64,000 nt of DNA from Bacteroidota bacterium (GTDB lineage Bacteria > Bacteroidota > Bacteroidia > Bacteroidales > F082): assembly GCA_009773165.1 (NCBI GenBank), contig WOUZ01000002.1:248001-312000 (forward strand), read 5' to 3'. The notes under the pieces were generated by a model. The model ran no database searches. It was not told the origin of the DNA and saw only the letters and a program-made list of their open reading frames with translations. Shown in pieces: positions 38,041 through 47,307 of the stretch (its first letter is position 1; each line of letters starts with the position of its first letter). A program made the position numbers and the translations under genes.

Positions 38041-38928
38041 TTAAAAGGAAATATAATCTTCAGGATTGACCGGAGCGGCATTGTACCAAAGCTCAAAATG
38101 AAGGTGCGGACCGGTGCTTAATTCTCCCGATTCGCCAATGATAGCTATGGGTTCGCCGGCTCTTACAAAATCTCCTTCGCGTTTAAGCAAAACAGAATTG
38201 TGCTTATAAACCGAGACATAGCTTCCCGCATGTTGAATACCAATGACATGTCCTTTTTCAACTGTCCAGTCAGCGAATATCACCGTTCCTTCAAGTGTTG
38301 CTTTTATGGCTTCATTGCTTCTGGCAACGATATCAACGCCATAATGTCGTTGCAAAGGATTGTATTTGTTGGTTACTGTTCCTCTTACAGGCACAAAAAA
38401 ACTTGAAACTGAAGTGGCTCTTCGTCGTGCCTCTGGAATAAGTGTTGGGTCCGTTTGAATGGTATATTTCTCCGCGTTTTCAAACTCAGCCCTCAACTGA
38501 TTTTCTTCCTGGGAATACCTCAACCGAATGGTGTCATATGAAGAACCTGCACGGCTTTTACTTTCATCCACTATTCGAAGGCTATCATCCGACCAATCTT
38601 CATCCTCAACAATCCTTCGGATGTTTTCGAAATACAACTCTTTCTGGCGAAAAACAGTTTCAATGGAATCAGTCGTGCGTTGTAACTGGTAAATACGACG
38701 GTTTAGATTGACATCGGTATATCCGGGGATGTATTCGCGAAGTGAAGTAAAAGCAATGATATAACTGGTAATAAAAATAAGAAAAACAGATACGCTGGTA
38801 ACAAGAACAAAAACATTCATTCTGCTTAGACGAAAGCTGAGTTTTTCTTCAAAAGTCTCATCATGAAAAATTACCAGCCGGTATTTATCCCGAAGCTTAT
38901 GGTACCACTTTTCTTTTTTTTGTTTCAT
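38041..38928 (-). CDS. M23 family metallopeptidase (membrane-anchored, LytM-like)
   Basis: This is a 295-residue protein with a basic cytoplasmic N-terminus and one membrane span (about residues 38-60, VFVLVTSVSVFLIFITSYII), then a coiled-coil region and a C-terminal M23 domain. Zinc ligands are visible as H195 and D199 (HYGVD) and in H275-L-H277 (HLHFE). These enzymes cut peptidoglycan cross-links or, if anchored, regulate other wall enzymes; all ligands are present, so activity is plausible. The ATG at 38928 is chosen over one 15 codons upstream, whose extra sequence overlaps the promoter. It is divergent from porW. Confidence 0.92.
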   Translation of the reverse strand: MKQKKEKWYHKLRDKYRLVIFHDETFEEKLSFRLSRMNVFVLVTSVSVFLIFITSYIIAFTSLREYIPGYTDVNLNRRIYQLQRTTDSIETVFRQKELYFENIRRIVEDEDWSDDSLRIVDESKSRAGSSYDTIRLRYSQEENQLRAEFENAEKYTIQTDPTLIPEARRRATSVSSFFVPVRGTVTNKYNPLQRHYGVDIVARSNEAIKATLEGTVIFADWTVEKGHVIGIQHAGSYVSVYKHNSVLLKREGDFVRAGEPIAIIGESGELSTGPHLHFELWYNAAPVNPEDYISF

Positions 38929-38962
38929 ATCAACAGCTGATGATCGTTCTCGTTGCCAGTTG

Positions 38963-38970
38963 CAAAAGTA
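38963..38970 (-). promoter_or_regulatory. Probable promoter -7 element of the M23 peptidase gene
   Basis: The minus strand reads TACTTTTG, a TAnnTTTG match, 34 bases before the ATG at 38928. Confidence 0.5.
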
Positions 38971-38994
38971 CAAAAACAGTCCATATGTGCATTT

Positions 38995-39015
38995 TTTTGA
39001 TCAAATGGATCAAAA
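38995..39015. promoter_or_regulatory. Perfect inverted repeat, possible operator
   Basis: TTTTGATC and GATCAAAA flank a 5-base spacer (AAATG). The repeat is about 25 bases upstream of the -7 element of the M23 gene, where its -33 element should lie. It could bind a dimeric regulator. The function is inferred from position and symmetry only. Confidence 0.4.
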
Positions 39016-39239
39016 CCACACTTTTTTTAAAAATACTCAGATATAAATTAAAACGATGAATTATGTAGCTTTTTCGAATCTATTGAAGAGCTATTTTGCA
39101 ACTGGAGTGCTATAAATAGCAGTAAAACAGGATAGTATCTTTTTCTCTCGTAAGCTTATATGAGCAAACTATCTTATAATAACTGGAATGATTTAAACCC
39201 GAATACTGCCCTTTAGACAGTTTTTTCGTTCAGATTGAT

Positions 39240-39247
39240 TACTTTTG
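39240..39247 (+). promoter_or_regulatory. Probable promoter -7 element of porW
   Basis: TACTTTTG matches TAnnTTTG and lies 72 bases upstream of the porW ATG. A T-rich run ending in TTCG about 15-20 bases upstream could stand in for the -33 element. Confidence 0.5.
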
Positions 39248-39319
39248 TGCTTTCGGATTAGAACAAAGGTGTCGTTGTATAAAATAATTGGTACGAAAAG
39301 AAGTTAATGTACAAAACGA

Positions 39320-41974
39320 ATGAGTGTGCAATTGCTGAATAAACCCTGGCTCAGGCTGCTGGCAGTACTGATGATTTTCATTGCCCTTGGGGCATGTTCT
39401 ACCAAGAAAAATACATGGTCACGTAGAACATATCACAACCTTACCAGCAGGTATAATGTGTATTGGAACGGTAGCGAGAGCATGAAAACAGGCTTGAATG
39501 ACCTGCGTAAGGCAACAGTGGATGATTACTCCAAAGTACTTCGTGTATTCAACTATGGCACTAAGAGTGAAGCTGCAAAAATTAATGGTCCTATGGAACG
39601 TGCTCTTGAAAAAGGAGCGATTGGCGTTCAAAAACATTCGATGCCTTTTGGTGGAAGAGAACGTGTCAACTGGATTGATGACAGTTTCCTGATGATGGGT
39701 AAAGCCCATTTCTACAAACAAGATTACATAAGCGCACGCCGTACGTTCGATTTTGTTGCCAGCCAGTACAGCTATAATGACATCGTTTACACAGCTCAGA
39801 TGTGGCTGGCAATTACCTATCAGCAATTGGAGCAATACGAAAAAGCAGCACCCTTGTTTGAGGCACTTGAGGCAAAATTAAAATCAGGCATTTTACCAAA
39901 GGAAGTTCAGCAAAACCTCGCGCTATTTGTCGCAGATTTTCATATCATGCGCAAAAATTATGATCGAGCTACCTATTATATCAACGAAAGTTTAAAGGTT
40001 GTAAAAAATAAATACTTAAACACCAGATCGTTATTTATCTTAGCACAGATCCATCAGCTTAAAGGTGAAAACGACAAGGCAATTGCATACTATAAGGCTG
40101 TAATAAAGCAAAATCCATCTTTTGAAATGGATTTTGAGGCACGAATCAATATGGCCCGCACCTATGAAGTAACACAGGGTGACAGCAAAGCGATATTGAA
40201 GATTCTTCAAAAGATGTTGAAAGACGAGAAAAACGAGGATTATTTTGATAAAGTTTATTTTGCCCTGGCTGAGATAGCTCTTCAGGAAAAAAATGATACG
40301 CTTGCAATGAATTATCTGGCAAAGTCAGTATCCTCAAGCACAAAAAACAAGCAACAACAGTCGGCCTCAGCTTTGAAACTGGCTTCAATGTATTTTGAGA
40401 GAAATCTGTATGTACCTTCTCAGGCTTATTATGATACTGCTGTTGGTGCTTTGCCGCGCGATTACCCTGGTTATGACAGTATCCGCCTTCGGGCATCTAT
40501 TCTCAGCGATCTTGTTGGAAATTTGACTACAATCCAGCTACAGGATAGCCTCCTTAAACTTGGTAATATGGACTCCACTGCGCGGATTGCAATCATTGAC
40601 GGTATTATCAAAGCACTTGAAGAGGAAGACAAAAAGCGCGAACAGGAAGAACGCGAAATGGAAAGTAACGTGATGATGTCGAACCAGTTTGTCGACCGAA
40701 CAGCCAACATGAATCAATCTTCAGAATGGTATTTTTATAATCCAAACACCCTTAGTTTTGGTTATACCGAATTTTTGAGAAAGTGGGGTCGTAGAAAACT
40801 TGAAGATAATTGGCGTATCAGCGATAAGCAAAGTATTTCTTTTGAAAGCATTGAAAGCATAACTGCAGACGGTGCTTCGGGTGCAGGCGACTCAGAAGAT
40901 TCAACAGCAAATTTTACCGACAGGGACCGTGGCTATTATTTGCGTGACATTCCTTTGACAGATGAAGCAAAAGCAGAATCCATCAAACAAGTTGAAGAAG
41001 CCTATAATGGTCTGGGCTACACGTATAAAGAACGATTAGGCGATTTTCCCCGATCCATTGAAGCATATTCAATGCTGAATGAGCGATTCCCTGAAAGTGA
41101 ATATCGTTTGCAATCGTGGTATGCTCAATACCGCATGCATGAAGAAATGGATAATGCTACTGAAGCAGAACGTTTTAAAAGGTTAATTCTTGATGAATAC
41201 CCAAACAGCGACTATGCTCGTGTGATTGAGGATCCCGAATACTTTATAAAAAAGGCGCAGGTAGCAGGTGAGTCAACTGCGTTTTACGAACAGACTCTTG
41301 AAGCCTATAAGAATGAGGAATTCTTCAGAGTTTTGCTTAATGCTAACAGGGCACACACACTTTATCCTGATGATGTGGATCTCATCCCGCGTTTTGATTT
41401 TTTAAGAGCAGTAGCCAAAGGACGGTTGGAAACAATTGATTCGATGGCAGTTGCAATGGAACAGCTTGTTAAAACTTATCCAACAAGTTCGGTCGCGCCC
41501 ACAGCTGCTGCCATTTTAAGAAACATGAATAAGGAGTTCAATATGAATATTGATATTCCTGAGATAGCCGGTGATACCTTGTCAGGTAAAGATGAAGAAA
41601 CTTCTCCTTATATTTTTGATGAACAATCGTTGCACCTTGTGATGATCGTTGCGTTGAGCGAAAAAGTAAGGACCGATCCATTGAAAGTAAGGCTATCTGA
41701 TTTTAACACCCGCGAGTTTAAAAGTGCTCAGTTAATGATAAAAAGTTTGGTTCTTGACGAATCACGGACACTTATAACTATCGGAAATTTTGAAACAGCA
41801 ACCGCAGCAGTTGACTATCGAAACGCAATAATGGGTTCTGATTATGTTTTTGGAGGAGTTAGTCCTACCGATGCGTCAACAGCTCCTATCTCATTAACCA
41901 ATTATCCAACCTTTTACAGGCTCAAGGATACAAATGAATATGAAACATTCTGGAAAAAGACCTACATAAAATAA
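39320..41974 (+). CDS. porW: Type IX secretion system lipoprotein PorW/SprE-like, TPR-rich
   Basis: This is an 884-residue lipoprotein with a signal peptide ending in LGACS. The mature N-terminus (KKNTWSRRTYHNLTSRYNVYWNG, seen here as TYHNLTSRYNVYWNG) is the signature of PorW/SprE, an outer-membrane-associated component needed for type IX secretion and gliding. The body is made of tetratricopeptide repeats (for example FARINMARTYEV and YFALAEIALQEKND regions), with an acidic coiled region near residue 430 (EEEDKKREQEEREME). The C-terminal part has repeats again and a final domain of unknown fold. This fits the two sorting-domain proteins elsewhere in the window. Four genes follow closely on the same strand. 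Confidence 0.88.
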   Translation: MSVQLLNKPWLRLLAVLMIFIALGACSTKKNTWSRRTYHNLTSRYNVYWNGSESMKTGLNDLRKATVDDYSKVLRVFNYGTKSEAAKINGPMERALEKGAIGVQKHSMPFGGRERVNWIDDSFLMMGKAHFYKQDYISARRTFDFVASQYSYNDIVYTAQMWLAITYQQLEQYEKAAPLFEALEAKLKSGILPKEVQQNLALFVADFHIMRKNYDRATYYINESLKVVKNKYLNTRSLFILAQIHQLKGENDKAIAYYKAVIKQNPSFEMDFEARINMARTYEVTQGDSKAILKILQKMLKDEKNEDYFDKVYFALAEIALQEKNDTLAMNYLAKSVSSSTKNKQQQSASALKLASMYFERNLYVPSQAYYDTAVGALPRDYPGYDSIRLRASILSDLVGNLTTIQLQDSLLKLGNMDSTARIAIIDGIIKALEEEDKKREQEEREMESNVMMSNQFVDRTANMNQSSEWYFYNPNTLSFGYTEFLRKWGRRKLEDNWRISDKQSISFESIESITADGASGAGDSEDSTANFTDRDRGYYLRDIPLTDEAKAESIKQVEEAYNGLGYTYKERLGDFPRSIEAYSMLNERFPESEYRLQSWYAQYRMHEEMDNATEAERFKRLILDEYPNSDYARVIEDPEYFIKKAQVAGESTAFYEQTLEAYKNEEFFRVLLNANRAHTLYPDDVDLIPRFDFLRAVAKGRLETIDSMAVAMEQLVKTYPTSSVAPTAAAILRNMNKEFNMNIDIPEIAGDTLSGKDEETSPYIFDEQSLHLVMIVALSEKVRTDPLKVRLSDFNTREFKSAQLMIKSLVLDESRTLITIGNFETATAAVDYRNAIMGSDYVFGGVSPTDASTAPISLTNYPTFYRLKDTNEYETFWKKTYIK

Positions 41975-41991
41975 TCACAAAACCGAACAAT

Positions 41992-42372
41992 ATGAAAAAA
42001 TTTACTACAATGGGAAGTGAATCTGCCGCGCGCAATATTATCGGACAGGGGACCAAAATCACCGGTGATATTGAATTGAAAGGTGATTTTAGAATTGATG
42101 GAGAACTCATTGGCAGCATCCAGTCTGAAGGAAGGATTGTTATTGGAAGCTCTGGTTTGGTCGAAGGAAATATTTACTGTCAGAATGCTGATATTTCGGG
42201 AGTTCTGAAGGGAAATCTTCATGCTGCCGATTTGTCATCGCTAAAATCCACTGCTGTATTTACAGGTGATCTGAAAACAGGCCGGATAAGTATAGAATTG
42301 GGTGCAAAATTCAGTGGAAAATGCGATATGACAGGCTCATCGGGTAAACCAGATGGAAAAGAACAAGCCTGA
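41992..42372 (+). CDS. Bactofilin (polymer-forming cytoskeletal protein)
   Basis: This is a 126-residue protein with the single bactofilin beta-helix, seen as the regular hydrophobic/Gly pattern GQGTKITGDIELKGDFRIDG, then ELIGSIQSEGRIVIGSSGLV and GNIYCQNADISGVLKGNL. Bactofilins self-assemble into filaments without nucleotide and act in cell shape, envelope growth or local enzyme positioning. It starts 17 bases after porW and its end overlaps the atpZ start by 20 bases. Bactofilin next to AtpZ is a common Bacteroidetes arrangement. Confidence 0.92.
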   Translation: MKKFTTMGSESAARNIIGQGTKITGDIELKGDFRIDGELIGSIQSEGRIVIGSSGLVEGNIYCQNADISGVLKGNLHAADLSSLKSTAVFTGDLKTGRISIELGAKFSGKCDMTGSSGKPDGKEQA

Positions 42373-42589
42373 AAAGAATAAAGAAAAAAGTAACCCGCTA
42401 AACACTTATGCCCGTTACTCTTCACTGGCTTTCCAGATGATGGCCATAGTGCTGTTATTTGTCTATGGAGGCTTCAAACTCGATCAATGGACTGAATGGA
42501 CTTTTCCACTTTTTAAACTATTGTTGTCTTTAATTGGAGTAATTTTGGCCATCTATTTTGCAATAAAGGACTTTATTAAGAAACCCTGA
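42353..42589 (+). CDS. atpZ: AtpZ/AtpI family protein
   Basis: This is a 78-residue protein with a charged N-terminus and two membrane helices (about 25-43 and 52-70). The sequence ARYSSLAFQMMAIVLLFVYG followed by GFKLDQW is typical of AtpZ, a small protein implicated in assembly of the F-type ATP synthase and magnesium supply. The start overlaps the last 20 bases of bactofilin in another frame. No later Met precedes the first helix, so this start is well supported. The ATP synthase genes themselves are not in the window. Confidence 0.85.
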   Translation: MEKNKPEKNKEKSNPLNTYARYSSLAFQMMAIVLLFVYGGFKLDQWTEWTFPLFKLLLSLIGVILAIYFAIKDFIKKP

Positions 42590-42593
42590 AAAT

Positions 42594-42983
42594 ATGACCC
42601 CTTTTCAACGATTTATAAGTAAACAACTGGCACTGGCAGCAGGCCTGGGTGGCATCACATGGTATGTTTTCAGTGAGTGGGCGCCTAATAACAAAACCCT
42701 TGCATGGCCTTTTTTACTGTTGTTTTTTATTGCCGTTAACAGTTTGCTTTTTTGGATGAACCAAAGGGCGCAGCAGAAAAAGTTGACCACTTATGCTAAC
42801 TATTTTATGTTGGCCAGTTTTTTAAAATTAGTTGTTTATCTTGTTGTAATTGTGGTCTATTTACTTTATTTCCGAAGTGAAACAATTCCTTTCTTAATAA
42901 CCTTTTTTATGTATTATGTAGCTTTTACCGCTCTTGAGGTTGGTTCAGTAGCCATTATGAAGAGTAAACAAACAAATCAATGA
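42594..42983 (+). CDS. Small four-helix membrane protein, AtpI-like position
   Basis: This is a 129-residue hydrophobic protein with about four membrane segments (residues 10-25, 38-55, 70-95 and 100-120). I do not recognise a characterised family. In other Bacteroidetes an uncharacterised protein of this size and topology sits between AtpZ and the ATP synthase a-subunit gene, and this may be the same protein. It starts four bases after the atpZ stop, and its TGA overlaps the folE ATG (ATGA), so the three genes are translated together. Confidence 0.65.
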   Translation: MTPFQRFISKQLALAAGLGGITWYVFSEWAPNNKTLAWPFLLLFFIAVNSLLFWMNQRAQQKKLTTYANYFMLASFLKLVVYLVVIVVYLLYFRSETIPFLITFFMYYVAFTALEVGSVAIMKSKQTNQ

Positions 42984-43612
42984 ATTTTGTTATGAAAGAG
43001 AAACCAAAAGAATTACTTGGATACGAAAAGATTGAAAAGTTTGCCCCGGAAAAACTGGAGGCACTCGAACTTCATTACCGTGCTATTCTTGAGTTGCTAG
43101 GTGAAGATATTCAGCGTGAAGGGTTAGTGCAAACTCCACGACGGGTTGCAAAATCAATTCAATTTCTCACTCAGGGATATGATCACGATCCTCAGCAAAT
43201 ACTGTTGTCTGCAAAATTTAAGGAAGACTACCGTGAAATGGTCATCGTTAAAGATATTGAGGTGTTTTCACTTTGCGAACATCATATGATTCCATTTATA
43301 GGAAAAGCTCATGTGGGATACATACCTAATGGTTACATCACGGGGTTAAGCAAAATTGCCCGCGTGGTTGAGGCATATTCCAGACGATTACAAGTGCAGG
43401 AACGCCTGACCTCACAGATAAAAGATGCAATTCAAAGCGCATTAAACCCTCTGGGTGTTGCAGTTGTTATTGAAGCAAGGCATTTGTGTATGTCGATGAG
43501 GGGAGTTCAAAAACAAAGTGCTGTTACAACTACCAGCGATTTTACAGGGGCTTTTCAGCGCATGGAGACGCGTGCTGAGTTTATAAGTTTGATTCAAAAT
43601 AAATTGCATTAA
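42980..43612 (+). CDS. folE: GTP cyclohydrolase I
   Basis: This is a 210-residue homodecamer-type enzyme that converts GTP to dihydroneopterin triphosphate, the first step of folate and pterin synthesis. Zinc ligands are Cys99 and His102 in [10 protein letters not shown] and Cys170 in [10 protein letters not shown]. The substrate-binding regions VGYIPNG and [10 protein letters not shown] are intact. The start overlaps the previous stop as ATGA; an ATG four codons later (42992) is an alternative. The remaining folate genes are not nearby. Confidence 0.96.
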   Translation: MNFVMKEKPKELLGYEKIEKFAPEKLEALELHYRAILELLGEDIQREGLVQTPRRVAKSIQFLTQGYDHDPQQILLSAKFKEDYREMVIVKDIEVFSLCEHHMIPFIGKAHVGYIPNGYITGLSKIARVVEAYSRRLQVQERLTSQIKDAIQSALNPLGVAVVIEARHLCMSMRGVQKQSAVTTTSDFTGAFQRMETRAEFISLIQNKLH

Positions 43613-43803
43613 GTACGTTTGAATCAGAAGTCAGATCTTTATTTATTAATCACATCATCACTTTGGTTTAGTAAGTAGATTTATACCTGTTTATAACTAT
43701 TCATAAATATTATATAATTGATAATAAGTTAATTACGTAAGTTTTTTAAGCTGATTGAGAGGAATCTCACCTCAGTAAAAAGCCATTGAATTGTAGTTTA
43801 TAG

Positions 43804-43811
43804 TATATTTG
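43804..43811 (+). promoter_or_regulatory. Probable promoter -7 element of fabD
   Basis: TATATTTG matches TAnnTTTG and lies 70 bases upstream of the fabD ATG. A -33 element at the usual spacing is weak. Confidence 0.4.
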
Positions 43812-43881
43812 CCAGCTTTTTATACACAACTAATAGCACTCTAACCTTTAGAAATCAAGTCGAAACTGAAAAGCATAATTT

Positions 43882-44766
43882 ATGAAAGCATACGTTTTTC
43901 CAGGGCAAGGCGCCCAATTTGTTGGAATGGGGAAGGATCTTTATGAGAAATCTGCCAAAGCAAAAGAACTTTTCCTGAAGGCAAATGGCATTCTGAAATT
44001 TAACATTACCGAGTTGATGTTTGACGGCACAGATGAAGACCTGCGTCAAACCAAAGTGACACAGCCGGCGATTTTCCTTCACTCAGTAATTTTAGCCGCT
44101 GTCCTGGGCGATGATTTTAAGCCTGACATGGTTGCTGGTCACTCCCTTGGTGAGTTTTCAGCACTCGTTGCCAACAAAACATTATCCTTTGACGATGGTT
44201 TGAAGTTGGTTTATAAACGTGCTCTGGCAATGCAACATGCTTGTGAGCTTCACCCGAGCACAATGGCTGCCATCCTTGGATTGGATGATAAGGAAGTTGA
44301 AAATATTTGCTCTCTCATTAAAGAAGAAGTGGTTGTGCCTGCAAATTATAACAGTCCGGGCCAATTAGTAATCTCCGGAAGCGAAAAAGGTATAGCAATA
44401 GCTTGTGAAAAGTTGCTGGCCGCTGGTGCCAAAAGGGCTCTTCCACTCAAAGTTGGTGGCGCTTTCCATTCGCCATTGATGGAACCTGCACGTGTTGAGC
44501 TGGCTGATGCTATCAATACTACAAAATTCAGCAGAGGGATATGCCCGATATATCAAAATGTTACAGGACAATCAGTTACAGACCCGGAAATTATCAAAAC
44601 AAACCTTATAGCTCAATTGACTGCACCTGTTCGCTGGACACATATCATGCACAATATGATTGCAAGCGGTGCTAAGACCGTTATCGAAGTTGGACCAGGA
44701 ACAGTTCTGCAAGGTTTATTCAAAAAAGTTGACAGAAGTATGGAAACAATGAGTGCCACTTTTTAG
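43882..44766 (+). CDS. fabD: Malonyl-CoA:ACP transacylase
   Basis: This is a 294-residue enzyme that loads malonyl groups onto acyl carrier protein for fatty acid synthesis. It has the start YVFPGQGAQFVGMGKDLY, the nucleophile Ser88 in VAGHSLGEFSAL, and the catalytic His196 in GGAFHSPLM. The C-terminal GPGTVLQGLFKK motif is also standard. The length is normal for the family. It stands alone, not in a fab operon, and a clear terminator follows. Confidence 0.96.
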   Translation: MKAYVFPGQGAQFVGMGKDLYEKSAKAKELFLKANGILKFNITELMFDGTDEDLRQTKVTQPAIFLHSVILAAVLGDDFKPDMVAGHSLGEFSALVANKTLSFDDGLKLVYKRALAMQHACELHPSTMAAILGLDDKEVENICSLIKEEVVVPANYNSPGQLVISGSEKGIAIACEKLLAAGAKRALPLKVGGAFHSPLMEPARVELADAINTTKFSRGICPIYQNVTGQSVTDPEIIKTNLIAQLTAPVRWTHIMHNMIASGAKTVIEVGPGTVLQGLFKKVDRSMETMSATF

Positions 44767-44783
44767 GTGCTCTTCTACATAAC

Positions 44784-44820
44784 AAAACGGCTGCTGATTG
44801 ATTTCAATAGCCGTTTTTTG
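44784..44820 (+). terminator. Terminator after fabD, probably bidirectional
   Basis: A 9-bp stem (AAAACGGCT paired with AGCCGTTTT) is followed by a T-run on the plus strand. It lies between the convergent fabD and cinA genes and has A/T tracts on both sides. Confidence 0.82.
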
Positions 44821-44872
44821 TTTACGGTTTAATCCATTAGGAAGGATCTAAACTTCATACTACCGTTTCATT

Positions 44873-46132
44873 TTAAGAAATAAGACACAAGCGTAGCATA
44901 TTGAGTGCTGTTAATGCCGACCTTCGGATGTTTCGGTCGCGTTGTTCTCCTAATTGAAAACGTTGGGCATAACAAGAGGTTTTTGTAGCAATACCGATCC
45001 AAACAGTTCCAACGGGTTTTTCTGCAGTCCCTCCATCAGGCCCTGCAATTCCTGTAGTGGAGATTGCAAAATCAGTATTAAACCTACCAAGCAATCCTTC
45101 TGCCATCTCTTTTGCAACTTCTTCACTTACAGCGCCTTTTTGCTCAAGGGTTTCTTTTCTGACATTCAGAAGTTCTGTTTTTATATCGTTGGAATAGGCA
45201 ACTACCGATCCTTTGAAATAGGCCGAACTTCCGGGAATACTTGTAAAAAGATGCGAAATATAGCCACCAGTACAACTTTCAGCTGTAGCAATTGTGAGTC
45301 CTTTTTCTGTTAGTTTTTTTGCTACAACTTCCTCGAGCGACTGGTTGTCGAATCCATACACATATTCAGGGATGAGAGAGCAGAGTGAGGTTACCTGCTC
45401 ATTCAGTTGTTTCATAAGAGATGCAGCATCATCACTTTGTCCTCCAACCCTTAGTCGAACAATGCCTGGCTGTGGCAGATAAGCGAGCTTGAAATTATCC
45501 GGTAATGACGTTTCCCATTGTTTAATGCGGTCGGCAAGCATCGACTCGCCTACACCTGTTGTCATCACCGTTTTAAATTTGTAATGCGAGGTTGTAAATT
45601 TTTGTTTAATCAGTGGGATAACCTGTTCGGAAAACATGGGTTTCATTTCGAAGGGTACCCCGGGCATCGAAACAATGATAGCATCGCCTGTCTCAAACCA
45701 CATTCCTGGGGCGGTTCCATTGTTGTTTGCCACTGCTGTGCAATTAGCCGGTAGCATTGCCTGTTGTTTATTGCGTTCTGAAACCTGCATCCCTCTTCGT
45801 GCGAAAAGCGCTTCCACCTGATCGTATGCATCCTGATGAAATACGAGGGGCACATTAAAATAATTACATAACGATGGCTTGGTGATGTCATCCGAAGTTG
45901 GACCTAACCCACCCGTTAGAAAAATAAATTGCACACGCTCCAAAGCCGAATCTATGGCTGAATGCAACTGTTGCTCATCATCACCAATCGTGGTAACACG
46001 ATCCAATGAAATCCCATTCAGAAAGAGTTGTTCACCCATCCAGGAAGCATTGCTGTTAATAACCTGACCGATAAGTAGTTCGTCTCCAATAGAAATGATT
46101 TCGGCTGAGCCTTTTTTACGATTTGTATGCAT
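44873..46132 (-). CDS. cinA: CinA family nicotinamide-nucleotide amidohydrolase
   Basis: This is a 419-residue two-domain protein. The N-terminal domain is MoCF-like (IISIGDELLIGQVINSNASW; LTGGLGPTSDD), and in CinA it has ADP-ribose pyrophosphatase-type activity. The C-terminal domain is the PncC-type amidohydrolase (ATAESCTGGYISHLFTSIPG, then ISTTGIAGPDGGTAEKPVG), which converts NMN to nicotinic acid mononucleotide in NAD recycling. The ATG at 46132 is chosen; the frame could extend only to a TTG at 46147. The name competence/damage-inducible protein is historical. Confidence 0.94.
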   Translation of the reverse strand: MHTNRKKGSAEIISIGDELLIGQVINSNASWMGEQLFLNGISLDRVTTIGDDEQQLHSAIDSALERVQFIFLTGGLGPTSDDITKPSLCNYFNVPLVFHQDAYDQVEALFARRGMQVSERNKQQAMLPANCTAVANNNGTAPGMWFETGDAIIVSMPGVPFEMKPMFSEQVIPLIKQKFTTSHYKFKTVMTTGVGESMLADRIKQWETSLPDNFKLAYLPQPGIVRLRVGGQSDDAASLMKQLNEQVTSLCSLIPEYVYGFDNQSLEEVVAKKLTEKGLTIATAESCTGGYISHLFTSIPGSSAYFKGSVVAYSNDIKTELLNVRKETLEQKGAVSEEVAKEMAEGLLGRFNTDFAISTTGIAGPDGGTAEKPVGTVWIGIATKTSCYAQRFQLGEQRDRNIRRSALTALNMLRLCLIS

Positions 46133-46245
46133 GATTTTAATTTTCAAAGAGACAATTTAAAGTGGTGAAAGTTTTATGAAGCACGTGTATGAAATTACAC
46201 GTTCTTTCGATGATCTCTGAACTCGTTTCTGAGGAGTTTTTCTTC

Positions 46246-46253
46246 TACCTTTG
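46246..46253 (+). promoter_or_regulatory. Probable promoter -7 element of the nucleoside phosphorylase gene
   Basis: TACCTTTG matches TAnnTTTG, 39 bases before the ATG at 46293. GTTTC at 46225-46229 could be a weak -33 element. Confidence 0.5.
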
Positions 46254-46292
46254 CAAATTTACTTTTTTGATCTGATCTAACACCCTTTTATT

Positions 46293-47174
46293 ATGGACAA
46301 AACTTTCATCCCTGATTCACAACTTGTCTTAAATGCCGATGGTTCGGTGTATCACTTGAAATTATTTCCTGAACAAATAGCTGATACATTGCTACTTGTA
46401 GGCGATCCGAACCGAGTTAAAAAGATTTCTGCTTATTTTGATACCATCGAACATGAAGTATCAAATCGTGAACTCATTACACATACAGGCTTTTATAAAG
46501 GGAAAAGAATCACCGTTTTATCCACTGGAATGGGAACCGACAACATTGATATTGTTATAAATGAGTTAGATGCGTTGGTGAATATCGACCTTAAAACCCG
46601 AACGATAAAAAAAGAACATACCCGTCTCAAGCTGATAAGATTGGGAACTTCAGGCGCTTTGCAACCTGAAATTCCAGTTGGCGATGGCTTTGTGGCAAGT
46701 CGTTTTGCTTTGGGTCTTGACGGGTTACTTCATTTTTATGCCAAAAGCGAAAGTGTTATCAATCAACGCATGACAGCCGCCTTTGTCAAACATATGAGCT
46801 ACAGTTCGTTGCTGCCTTCACCTTATGTTGTTGAAGGATCAGCTGCCTTGTTGAATCAACTTGCATTTGATTATCAAAAAGGCGTGACGGCTACTTCACC
46901 GGGTTTTTACGGGCCACAGGGAAGGGTGTTGCGTTTGGGACTTGCAGATTCAGAGATGAATCATAAGATTGAATCATTTGAATTTGAGGGACTTAAAATT
47001 ACAAATTTTGAGATGGAATCTTCTGCTTTGTATGGATTAAGCAATATGCTCGGACATGATGCTTTAACCATTTGCGTCATAATTGCGAATAGGGTTACTG
47101 AAAAGTTTGCCGGAGATTATCAAATGCATATGGATAAATTGATAAAAAATACCCTCGACCGCCTTGTTGAATAA
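46293..47174 (+). CDS. Nucleoside phosphorylase (uridine phosphorylase-like)
   Basis: This is a 293-residue member of the PNP/UDP family, which cleaves nucleosides with phosphate to free base and ribose 1-phosphate. The phosphate-binding start LLVGDPNRVKKISAYFD, the TGMGTDN motif, RLGTSGALQPEIPVGD and the ribose-contact FEMESSALYGLS are all present. The base preference is not certain: in Bacteroidetes such proteins are usually called uridine phosphorylase or simply nucleoside phosphorylase. The gene stands alone between cinA (divergent) and the acyltransferase locus. Confidence 0.88.
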   Translation: MDKTFIPDSQLVLNADGSVYHLKLFPEQIADTLLLVGDPNRVKKISAYFDTIEHEVSNRELITHTGFYKGKRITVLSTGMGTDNIDIVINELDALVNIDLKTRTIKKEHTRLKLIRLGTSGALQPEIPVGDGFVASRFALGLDGLLHFYAKSESVINQRMTAAFVKHMSYSSLLPSPYVVEGSAALLNQLAFDYQKGVTATSPGFYGPQGRVLRLGLADSEMNHKIESFEFEGLKITNFEMESSALYGLSNMLGHDALTICVIIANRVTEKFAGDYQMHMDKLIKNTLDRLVE

Positions 47175-47276
47175 GTAAAAAAGCAGGATGACGGTTATTC
47201 ACAAAATTCTGACAAATTATCAGTTAAGTACCAATATTAAATAGCTGCACGAGGTTTTTCCTTTAATAATTCCACT

Positions 47277-47284
47277 TAAATTTG
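47277..47284 (+). promoter_or_regulatory. Probable promoter -7 element of the MBOAT locus
   Basis: TAAATTTG matches TAnnTTTG, 23 bases before the MBOAT ATG. GTTTTTC at 47254-47260, about 17 bases upstream, is a possible -33 region. Confidence 0.5.
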
Positions 47285-47307
47285 CGGCTTTCAAAAGAAA
47301 AAAAATT

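Larger units (their letters stand above)
38929..39319. other. Divergent intergenic region between the M23 peptidase and porW genes
   Basis: These 391 bases hold no credible gene. They contain a -7 element for each flanking gene (38963-38970 minus, 39240-39247 plus) and a perfect inverted repeat at 38995-39015. The rest is AT-rich with no other structure that I can see. Confidence 0.55.
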
